From NCBI RefSeq assembly GCF_963677715.1, contig NZ_OY782495.1:1912001-1976000 (forward strand): a DNA stretch of 64,000 nt, given 5' to 3'. Below the pieces are notes generated by a model. The model worked only from the letters and a program-made list of their open reading frames with translations, ran no database searches and had not been told where the DNA came from. The position numbers were made by a program, and so were the translations under genes. How positions within the stretch are numbered: the first letter of the stretch is position 1; each line of letters opens with the position of its first letter. This stretch comes from an uncultured Bacteroides sp. (GTDB lineage: Bacteria; Bacteroidota; Bacteroidia; Bacteroidales; Bacteroidaceae). Positions 1 to 6,912 of the stretch are shown here, in pieces.

Positions 1-735
1 GCGTTTTTTCACCCCAAGTATATCTTGCAGTTCAAAATCCACGTATTGAGTATGAATCGTTTTCGCTTGTTTCTCTGCATATTCTTCATTTCTTTTTATG
101 AAATCAGATAAAGTTTCTATGTCATTTTGTGTCACCAAAAAATTATTCTTTTGTAGAATTTCTAACTGATCATAAAGTTTAATGAGATTCTCAAGTGGCC
201 AAATCTCCGATTTATGATCTGCAATAAATCTTCTCCCCACCACATTCAATCTGTTCTCTATAGTTGCATTATATATAAACTTTTGATATTCATCATGCGC
301 CTTACCCCTTTCAACATTTATCGTACCAGCTCTTTTCAACAGATTATACCATTTATTATTCAATCGCTTCACTTCAGAATTCAAAGAATTATGTAAATCA
401 TTAAGATGTGTTCCATACGCAACAAAGGCAGTATCCATATATACTTTTATATTCCCTTCTTGCAAAATGACTTCAACGGATTTTATATAAGGGTATTTTC
501 CAATAGTAACAATAGCAAAATCATTAACATAAGGAATTCCCTCAAAATAAAATTCACCTTTTTCCACCTTTGCAGAATCAATAGAAGTGACCAATGTATC
601 CCCTTGAAACCGGAATAACCTTACATATTTTCCATTGTAGTCATTATTCAATATTCCATCAATATGATATTTCCCTTACGAATATGCTGTAATAAAGGGA
701 AAGAGGAATATAAATAGGAGAATTTTCAGTTTCAT
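1..735 (-). pseudogene. Thioredoxin-like lipid/periplasmic oxidoreductase with DUF4369 domain, interrupted by in-frame TAA; runs off left edge
   Basis: Translating the minus strand from the ATG at 733-735 gives a signal peptide (MKLKILLFIFLFPFITAYS) and then TAA at 676-678. The same frame stays open from there to the window edge (about 225 codons). The downstream part begins GKYHIDGILNNDYNGKYVRL, which resembles the N-terminal DUF4369 domain of Bacteroidetes TlpA/ResA-like thioredoxin proteins. It ends DFELQDILGVKKR, the usual opening of the AhpC/TSA thioredoxin fold; the CxxC would lie outside the window. No frame change is needed, so one nonsense substitution has cut the export signal off an otherwise intact protein. 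The ATG overlaps the stop of the upstream 84-residue gene (ATGA), suggesting translational coupling. It could be a true pseudogene, a sequencing error, or readthrough. The family assignment is by pattern only. Confidence 0.7.
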
Positions 736-986
736 TTGCTTACCCCCTCTCTTTTACGAGTGCGGAACATATGGAACGGAGTTCTATACTCTCCTGCAGT
801 TATAAAAACAGCCTCACGTACAGAGTCGGCAGTAATAATCCACTCTATCGCATCTAAATGCTCGTCTATATATTTCGCAGAAACAATTTTTTCATCTAAA
901 ATGAACACGTACTTGGTCGTATCAACAACATGCCCTATGTTATCTGCATAGCACCTCATAGAAGATACTATAAATAGTTGCTTCAT
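732..986 (-). CDS. Small hypothetical protein, 84 residues
   Basis: The protein starts MKQLFIVSSMRCYADNIGHV and ends FRTRKREGVSK. I do not recognise the family. It has no convincing signal peptide or membrane segment, contains hydrophobic beta-like stretches (YVFILDEKIV, EAVFITAG) and a basic tail, and could be a small soluble domain. Its stop codon overlaps the start of the interrupted thioredoxin-like gene by 4 nt (ATGA), the arrangement expected of two co-translated genes. This coupling is the main reason to believe it is a real gene rather than a chance frame. Confidence 0.5.
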   Translation of the reverse strand: MKQLFIVSSMRCYADNIGHVVDTTKYVFILDEKIVSAKYIDEHLDAIEWIITADSVREAVFITAGEYRTPFHMFRTRKREGVSK

Positions 987-1562
987 GTCTCCAAAATTTA
1001 ATTAATATATATTTTAAGGATATACCGTCTAATTAAATGCACAATCTATATATAAACTACCAATATGCAATATTAAATTCTTAAAACCTTATAATAGTCG
1101 ATCATAAGAGTTTATATATATGCGCTATTATGCATGCAAAGAAATCAAAATACTACATAAAGTATGGTTTATTATTTATCATAATAAGTTTGTTATCTAT
1201 CATAATAAACAAATAATTTATTATTCCACTTCGTCATCACTACTTCAACATTTATCAAGAAGTATACTTTCTGATATAATTTTCGATTGCTGACGGAGCG
1301 CCACATAGGTAACCGTCGTAATGGGAAGATTCAAAAACAAGCGCAAATTCTTCAGGGAGTCATCTATCCAAATAACAAGTCTTATTATGTAGATTTATAC
1401 TTCAAAAAGATGTAACTGATACCTACAAATATGCCGTGGAATGAATGAGAAGTTCATGCCAACAGTTCTGTCCTCTATCAAATAATTAACAACCGCCTCA
1501 TTTTCACTATAAATTCTTACTATATTTGCAATCGACTTCATTTTTAAATAGGATGAGATACT
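987..1562. other. AT-rich intergenic region with a possible gene remnant
   Basis: No full gene is visible. The decamer ATCATAATAA occurs twice within about 30 nt (around 1177-1207), next to further TTTATTATT stretches. On the plus strand, 1275-1415 is an uninterrupted 46-codon frame after a TGA and ending in TAA, containing NGKIQKQAQILQGVIYPNNK and then YYVDLYFKKM. It reads like the C-terminal tail of a real protein, but it has no start codon and I cannot name a family. It is probably the end of a decayed gene. Confidence 0.3.
1521..1528 (+). promoter_or_regulatory. Candidate -7 box for the DUF6078 gene
   Basis: TATATTTG matches the Bacteroidetes -7 consensus TAnnTTTG, 35 nt before the ATG at 1563. 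No good TTTG box sits 19-20 nt upstream; the nearest T-rich run is at 1501-1504, so the -33 element is weak. Confidence 0.3.
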
Positions 1563-1994
1563 ATGAACAATGATTTTGACTATATCTCCGTACCCTATGG
1601 CTATGCCCATTGCTTTAAGAACCAATGCCCAAAAGCAAGCAATTGCCTGCATCAATTTGCAGCCAGGTATACCACACCTGACATTCCTTTCATTACCATC
1701 ATAAACCCGGCCTGCATCCCAGCCGACGCATCCTCCTGTCCATACTTCCAGCCGTCCGAACGGATACGCGCGGCCTGGGGCATCTCACATCTGCTCGACA
1801 ATGTTCCCTACAAAGATGCTCGCAACCTGCGGAGCCAGATGTTAGAGCATTTCGGCAAGAACCTCTACTATCGCTTCTACCGCAAAGAACGTTGCATAAA
1901 GCCCGATGATCAAGCCTTTATCAGGCAACTGTTCCGCCAAAAAGGCATCACCGAAGAGCCTGTTTTCGACTCTTATACCTGGGAATACAACTAG
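1563..1994 (+). CDS. DUF6078-family protein
   Basis: This 143-residue cytosolic-looking protein has no signal peptide. It resembles the DUF6078 family of Bacteroidales. The N-terminal half is rich in cysteine (CFKNQCPKASNC near residues 18-29, then a Cys in INPACIP and another in ASSCPYF), a spacing compatible with a small metal-binding or Fe-S-like module. The C-terminal half is basic and helical (RSQMLEHFGKNLYYRFYRKE). It is much richer in GC than the flanking DNA and stands alone, with no neighbour to suggest a role. Function is unknown. The family name rests on overall pattern, while the cysteine pattern is seen directly. Confidence 0.7.
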   Translation: MNNDFDYISVPYGYAHCFKNQCPKASNCLHQFAARYTTPDIPFITIINPACIPADASSCPYFQPSERIRAAWGISHLLDNVPYKDARNLRSQMLEHFGKNLYYRFYRKERCIKPDDQAFIRQLFRQKGITEEPVFDSYTWEYN

Positions 1995-2045
1995 TAAATA
2001 GCTTCTCGCTTAATAATATAAAACTATCTTTTTAGTTAAAGTCAC

Positions 2046-2155
2046 TTTAAAGAAATAAAGCCAATAGTTTCAAGGAGATAAACTATTTGTTTCAAGAAAT
2101 AAAACTATTAGTTTCAATTGGAGAAACTTTTTGTTTTAACCATTAAAAACAAAAG
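2046..2155. repeat. Five degenerate tandem units of 22 bp
   Basis: Units start at 2046, 2068, 2090, 2112 and 2134. The two best are TTTCAAGGAGATAAACTATT plus TG and TTTCAAGAAATAAAACTATT plus AG; the outer units are more diverged. Junctions form imperfect palindromes such as AAACTATTAGTTT and GTTTC-N7-GAAAC. The period equals about two helical turns, so equivalent bases face the same side of the DNA. It lies between the DUF6078 stop and the SIR2-gene promoter and does not code for anything. Confidence 0.75.
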
Positions 2156-2250
2156 TGTGTTCCGTTCATGCCCTCATCTTCAAATAAGTATGATTAAAAC
2201 ATCTTATGGGTTATTTACCATAAAGGAATCAAAATAAATTTGTAGAAATA

Positions 2251-2280
2251 CTTGAAAAAGAAATATATTCTCTAAATTTA
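2251..2280 (+). promoter_or_regulatory. Weak candidate promoter of the SIR2 gene
   Basis: CTTG at 2251-2254 and TAAATTTA at 2273-2280 are separated by 18 nt and approximate the Bacteroidetes TTTG/TAnnTTTG pair. The final A breaks the consensus. The predicted start of transcription lies roughly 15 nt before the ATG at 2304. Confidence 0.35.
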
Positions 2281-2303
2281 CACTCCTAATTATTCTAAGT
2301 ACA

Positions 2304-5300
2304 ATGAAAAAAGTAGATTATAGAACAGCTATCAATGAATTGAGAGAACGATATAATAAATACGAAGTTTCAGCTTTAATAGGTTCCGGATTCTCAAAAA
2401 ACGTGTATGCGGACTTTCCATCTTGGGAGGAACTCCTATACGATATGGTAAAAGAATTATATGAAACTGAAATAGAAGATAGCCTTCACAATACACTTCA
2501 TCAGTATCCGGTAAAAATAGATTCTGAAAAATATCGTAAAGAAAAGATAAAGAAAATAATTACAAGAGAAGGTTATTTAGATATTGTGTCTAAATATATA
2601 AACAAAAAGAGAATAAGAGAATCTCTTGAAACATATATTGAGGAAAGAATTCCCTATGTTGATAAAGACGAAAAAGATTCAACTGCATATCTCCGTTTTA
2701 ATGGTAATAGCAGTAAAATACCTTTAAATGTAACTGATTTCGATATCCACGAAAAGCTATTGGAGGGTTCATGGGACAATGTGTACTCAACTAATTATGA
2801 CAACATACTTGAGCTTACTGCCAAACTCTTCCACAAACAATGGGGCACTATCACCAAGGCGCAAGATTTATCTTTTAGCAAGCGAACAAAATCCATTATA
2901 AAGCTACACGGTAATTTGTGCAATCCGAATGAAGTTAATGATAAAAAATTCGAGTTTGACGGCAATCATAATCAAAGATATGTTATATCAAAAGAAGACT
3001 ATATCAACTATCCGGAAAAGCATGAAGCTTTCACACAATTAATGAGAATTTCATTGTTACAAGGAACTTTTTGTCTATTTGGATTCTCAGGTGATGATCC
3101 TAACTTTATTGAGTGGATTAAATGGATGAGAGATATCTTGGTAATGCATGATGAAAGCAATTCGGAAAAAGGAATAAAGATATTTCTTATTGACATTACC
3201 GATTCGGAGCCAACTACTGACAAACAATTATTCTACAACAATCACTATATTTATTATATCCCACTTTTAAATCAAGAGATTAAAGGAATCATAGGCGCAC
3301 CCCATAAAGATGACATAAAGTCATTACTAATATCATTTTTATCATATATCTATAATAAAACAAATACTATTCAACAATATGATATAGATCCTAAACAGAT
3401 ATATCAAAAACTGTGGGATAGAGTATATTCATTAGAATCTACCATTGATAATGGAACACTAGAACAAATTAGAAAAGAAAAGCTATCCAACAGAATCGTA
3501 AAATACATATATAGCCAAAAGAACGTTTTAAATAGAATAGAGGAAATTGACACATTTAGCGAACAAGAAATAACGCTCATCCTATTAGCGTTAGAAGATA
3601 CTTACTATTTGCCTGACTATTGCCCAAGTTTAATCACTAAAATAGAAAAAACACCTCTCTCTCCGGAAATAAAGATGAGGCTCGATGCATTAAAAGAACG
3701 TAGCATAACTTTACGTGAACCAGATAAAACCACTCAGGTAAAAGAAGGGAATGACTGTTATCTCTTCGAGCAAATATTGCGCTACGCCTTTGCCTTGAAT
3801 TTCACGAGTTTAAAGGCAAAATTGTTAGAGTGGGAACCCAAAGGCAATTATATTCAGAAAAAAGCAGCTTTATTATCTCTGTTTGATAGAGAAGCCGCTA
3901 AAAATCTTCTTTTAAAATATATAGATAATGAATATGAAGTAAAGGAACGATATTATGCCACTCAATTATTAAATCTGATAAATAATGTACTTCCTCCACA
4001 ATATTCAACCGTTACATATGAAAATCAAAACATTGATGGACTATATGAAATAAAGAAATGCTTTATCAATGAAGCAACAAAGGAGAAAGAAGATGTAAAT
4101 CCTTACGGATATAACGGCGTGACATATCAATTCGGAAATGCAAATGTAAATTACGAGAATTCGTTGCGAGCTTTACAATTCATGATTGAATCCGGATCCA
4201 TGCTGAAGTTCGGAAATCATTTATTCATAGACGATAAAGATTGGTATAAAATACTCAAACACATTTACCAAGAGATGCCGTATCCGGTTCTTTTTTACAG
4301 CATTCAATGCAATAACGCTAATATTCTTAAGCGCATAGGGCAAGAATATGCCTATTCAGATGAGCTATGCAATAAACAAATCGTTTCGGATATTTTGGTC
4401 AAATTATTGAATGCAATTACCAATGATGATACTCCAATATTTTTCCATGAAAACATATTAAAAATAGCACAAGAGCTTTTTGTTTCGGCTAAGCCTGCTG
4501 TATGGGAACAATATTTTATGAAAATATGGCGTGCTAACATATATCCACACTATGAAGAAATTGAAAGTCACAATGCATACTACGGCTTTGCATGCAAAGC
4601 CTTTCAATATATCCAATCAAGAGCCTATAGATATGAGATTCTGACAGATTGTCTTCAGAAAGCTAAAGCCCAAGAGGAGAATACCATATCATTCTTGTCT
4701 TACCTTAGGGTAAGCAAGAGCCGCATTACAATTGACGAAGATCTACAAAAAACAATAAATAAATTTGTTTCGGAAATTAATAGTGACAAAGGATTTACCA
4801 TTGCAAGGAATATATATCCTATATTATCGCCAAATAACATTGATTCTATATCTCATAACATGAAACGAGTCATTAAAGGAAAACAGGTGTCCGAAATTAC
4901 ATTTAAAGCAGCCTCCTATTTTGCTAAAGGCAATAAAGAAAACGCTCAATTAGTGAAGGAAGCATTAATTCATAATAGTAGACTTTGGGACAATGGTATT
5001 GAAGGAAAAAATGCTTCACCGACAGAATTCATTAAATTATCTTCCTTTATAAAAAACATGAACCTGAACAAGGATGATATTAAGGCTATATATGACAAGT
5101 TAAAGAAGAGTTTTGATAAAGTAATAGAAAGTAACCGGAATAGAGATACAAATGAACCCTTCTTTTCAATGATAAAATATGATCTGCTATTTGAAGAAAT
5201 GTTCTATTTTCTAACAAGTTATCAAAATGAACTAACAGACGAGAAAGACTATGCCGAAACTCTTTCCAGTTTGTCTGCTGAATTATCAAAAGAGAGAGGT

Positions 5301-5729
5301 TACACCGATATAAACGATGCTTTAATTTCCGAAGATAAAGATGCAGTTGTATCCGGACTTAATCAACTGTATAGAGAGATAGTAAGAACAGGTATAAAGA
5401 ACTATAATTTACAGCTTAATCTATTAATAGATCGGATTTTATTTAAAAAGGAAGAAGGTTTGGAAGCCTGCCTTGGTTACTTTTCATTTTATCTATCGAA
5501 ATACAGCACAAAAAACTACTTATCGGAGGAAATGATCGAAAAAACGAAGCAGATACTAAAGATATATACAAAAGACTCTCTTCAGAATTTAGAATTAGAC
5601 GTTCCTGAAAATAGTGCATATCTAATTACAATTTCCGATTGTCTTAAAAAGATGGAACATACATCGGATGGGATTGATTATTGGCGTTCTATAAAAAAAT
5701 CCAAACGATTTAATTATATAAAACTGTGA
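2304..5729 (+). CDS. SIR2-domain NADase-like protein, probable stand-alone antiphage defence effector (DSR type)
   Basis: The protein has 1141 residues. The first ~330 form a SIR2-like domain: NAD-binding GSGFS at 27-31 followed by FPSWEELL, STNYDN at 162-167, catalytic-type histidine H202 in KLHGN, and FGFSGDDPN at 259-267. The remaining ~800 residues are helical and repeat-like with no recognised domain; I found no Walker A motif, so it is not a SIR2-STAND (Avs5-like) protein. Family knowledge: DSR1/DSR2 and related SIR2 proteins of about 1000 residues sense phage proteins through a long C-terminal region and then deplete NAD+. There is no signal peptide. It stands alone, with no HerA, Argonaute or TIR partner. 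The gene is visibly more AT-rich than its neighbours and is flanked by repeats and gene stumps, which suggests horizontal acquisition. The SIR2 fold is clear; the antiphage role is inferred. Confidence 0.85.
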   Translation: MKKVDYRTAINELRERYNKYEVSALIGSGFSKNVYADFPSWEELLYDMVKELYETEIEDSLHNTLHQYPVKIDSEKYRKEKIKKIITREGYLDIVSKYINKKRIRESLETYIEERIPYVDKDEKDSTAYLRFNGNSSKIPLNVTDFDIHEKLLEGSWDNVYSTNYDNILELTAKLFHKQWGTITKAQDLSFSKRTKSIIKLHGNLCNPNEVNDKKFEFDGNHNQRYVISKEDYINYPEKHEAFTQLMRISLLQGTFCLFGFSGDDPNFIEWIKWMRDILVMHDESNSEKGIKIFLIDITDSEPTTDKQLFYNNHYIYYIPLLNQEIKGIIGAPHKDDIKSLLISFLSYIYNKTNTIQQYDIDPKQIYQKLWDRVYSLESTIDNGTLEQIRKEKLSNRIVKYIYSQKNVLNRIEEIDTFSEQEITLILLALEDTYYLPDYCPSLITKIEKTPLSPEIKMRLDALKERSITLREPDKTTQVKEGNDCYLFEQILRYAFALNFTSLKAKLLEWEPKGNYIQKKAALLSLFDREAAKNLLLKYIDNEYEVKERYYATQLLNLINNVLPPQYSTVTYENQNIDGLYEIKKCFINEATKEKEDVNPYGYNGVTYQFGNANVNYENSLRALQFMIESGSMLKFGNHLFIDDKDWYKILKHIYQEMPYPVLFYSIQCNNANILKRIGQEYAYSDELCNKQIVSDILVKLLNAITNDDTPIFFHENILKIAQELFVSAKPAVWEQYFMKIWRANIYPHYEEIESHNAYYGFACKAFQYIQSRAYRYEILTDCLQKAKAQEENTISFLSYLRVSKSRITIDEDLQKTINKFVSEINSDKGFTIARNIYPILSPNNIDSISHNMKRVIKGKQVSEITFKAASYFAKGNKENAQLVKEALIHNSRLWDNGIEGKNASPTEFIKLSSFIKNMNLNKDDIKAIYDKLKKSFDKVIESNRNRDTNEPFFSMIKYDLLFEEMFYFLTSYQNELTDEKDYAETLSSLSAELSKERGYTDINDALISEDKDAVVSGLNQLYREIVRTGIKNYNLQLNLLIDRILFKKEEGLEACLGYFSFYLSKYSTKNYLSEEMIEKTKQILKIYTKDSLQNLELDVPENSAYLITISDCLKKMEHTSDGIDYWRSIKKSKRFNYIKL

Positions 5730-5867
5730 AGCTAGAACTCTTACATTGAGGAACAATAAATAAAAGAATGCAATCACGAAACAACAGAAAAGGTTCATCC
5801 TGAAAACAAAACAGGCCCTGACCTCAGGTATTATAGCTAAAAGCAGGAGAGAAAAGGGGTAAAAAAC

Positions 5868-5988
5868 GTGATAGATGAGGCAAAAGTGATAGTAAAACCC
5901 TCAAAAACGTGATAGACATTTTTTACTATCACACGCTGTGAATGCTTATAGCAAGTCATTACGGCGATTTTTGTGATAGATGTGATAG
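5868..5988. repeat. Cluster of six GTGATAG repeats, direct and inverted
   Basis: GTGATAG occurs at 5868, 5886, 5909, 5973 and 5982 on the plus strand, and its reverse complement CTATCAC at 5926. Several copies continue as GTGATAGTAAAAC or GTGATAGATG. The copies at 5909 and 5926 face each other around a T-run and can form a hairpin. I associate such GTGATAG-rich stretches with accessory DNA in Bacteroides, but no mobility gene is present here. Confidence 0.65.
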
Positions 5989-6008
5989 TAAAACGTGTTT
6001 TTTTATTG

Positions 6009-6149
6009 GTGGACACAAAAGAGTTCGGCATCCCAACAGAAAAATACGGATTCAGCAACAATGCCAAAGGCAGAATGGGGCCGCCCAGCTTTGAACAGGC
6101 GAAGTTTGAGCTAAAAAATGACAGGGTGATTCGCATAACCGCCGAATAG
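6009..6149 (+). pseudogene. C-terminal stump of a DUF2141-family gene
   Basis: The open frame 6009-6149 (46 codons plus TAG) reads VDTKEFGIPTEKYGFSNNAK and then GRMGPPSFEQAKFEL. This matches the characteristic end of DUF2141 proteins, where a glycine-tyrosine-glycine-phenylalanine turn and a GPPSF motif precede the last beta strand. The usual exported N-terminal half (about 100 residues) is absent. Upstream in the same frame lies the GTGATAG repeat cluster, not DUF2141-like sequence. The gene appears to have been truncated from its 5' side, possibly when the repeat/SIR2 segment arrived. The remnant call is strong; the cause is inferred. Confidence 0.75.
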
Positions 6150-6160
6150 CGGTCATTAAA

Positions 6161-6192
6161 AAGGCGGTTTTCGCAAATACGAAAACCGCCTT
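6161..6192. terminator. Bidirectional hairpin terminator
   Basis: A perfect 13-bp stem (AAGGCGGTTTTCG at 6161-6173 with CGAAAACCGCCTT at 6180-6192, 6-nt loop) lies between the DUF2141 stump and the convergent FKBP gene. It is preceded by an A-run, so it should work on the minus strand as well. Confidence 0.7.
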
Positions 6193-6219
6193 AAGCAGCA
6201 AATAAAGTACAATATACTA

Positions 6220-6813
6220 CTACTTTACTATTTCTTCTAATTGAATATCAAAAATTAAAGCGGAATAGCCCAGAATTGATCCGCTGCCGGTCGAGCCATA
6301 AGCTTGCTGCCAGGGAATATATACTTCCCAACGCTCTCCAACTCTCATTCGTTGCAATACTTCAGTCCAGCCGGGAATCATTTTACTCACTAAGAAATGC
6401 GTAGGAGAATCGAATTCACCAGGATCGTCCCCGTCAAAGTTTTTATCGAACACATCCAGTGATTCGTATAACTTCGTGTAGTATCTCGGTGCAGGTGCGG
6501 CGCCAAAGACAGCTTCATTAATCAGCATTCCCTTATAATATACACTTACCGAATCAGTATAAACAGGCACATCCCCTTCGTCTAAAGCTTTTAGCTTCTT
6601 CGCATAGATGGGGTAATTTTTCTCAGCATACGGAATTATTTGCATAAGTTCCAGATCAGTTTTTGCTTCGAATACTTGTTTCAGAGAATCAATAAAGGCT
6701 TCGTTACGCGGACGCCAATTGTCGTATTTTCCAACCTCTTTTGTTTCTCCGCAAGAGGCAAATACAATAATCAGCAGCAACAGAAATGGCAATAGATAGT
6801 TTTTCTTATTCAT
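6220..6813 (-). CDS. FKBP-type peptidyl-prolyl cis-trans isomerase lipoprotein
   Basis: This 197-residue protein has a lipoprotein signal ending LLLLIIVFASC (Cys21), so it should be anchored in the outer or inner membrane and face the periplasm. Residues from about 85 onward form an FKBP_C-type domain: VYYKGMLINEAVF, FLVSKMIPGWTEVLQRMRVG and ERWEVYIPWQQAYGSTGSG. These are the usual strand, bulge and active-site loop of FKBP isomerases, ending in a final strand ALIFDIQLEEI. Its role would be folding of exported proteins. It lies 99 nt downstream of glyS on the same strand and may be co-transcribed. The middle region (residues 25-85) is family-specific and unassigned. Catalytic activity is likely but not provable from sequence. 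Confidence 0.85.
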   Translation of the reverse strand: MNKKNYLLPFLLLLIIVFASCGETKEVGKYDNWRPRNEAFIDSLKQVFEAKTDLELMQIIPYAEKNYPIYAKKLKALDEGDVPVYTDSVSVYYKGMLINEAVFGAAPAPRYYTKLYESLDVFDKNFDGDDPGEFDSPTHFLVSKMIPGWTEVLQRMRVGERWEVYIPWQQAYGSTGSGSILGYSALIFDIQLEEIVK

Positions 6814-6912
6814 TCGTTGTTTAAATATTTAGCCTTTTAATTGCCTACCTGCCGAACAGAACAAAAAGACAATAAAACGACTTACGGTTATATACAATCA
6901 CAATCAGACAAA

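Larger units (their letters stand above)
1995..2303. other. Intergenic region upstream of the SIR2 gene
   Basis: This gap contains the 22-bp repeat array (2046-2155) and a weak promoter (2251-2280), both listed separately. I see nothing else in it. Confidence 0.6.

Noticed and set aside
1395-1655. 86-codon minus-strand frame
   Set aside because: It overlaps the DUF6078 start region, with no promoter and no recognisable sequence.
2046-2155. Possible CRISPR array
   Set aside because: The units are contiguous 22-mers without unique spacers of constant length, and no cas genes are nearby.
5837-6136. 99-codon minus-strand frame over the GTGATAG cluster
   Set aside because: It lies opposite the DUF2141 stump and repeats; low-complexity translation with no family resemblance.
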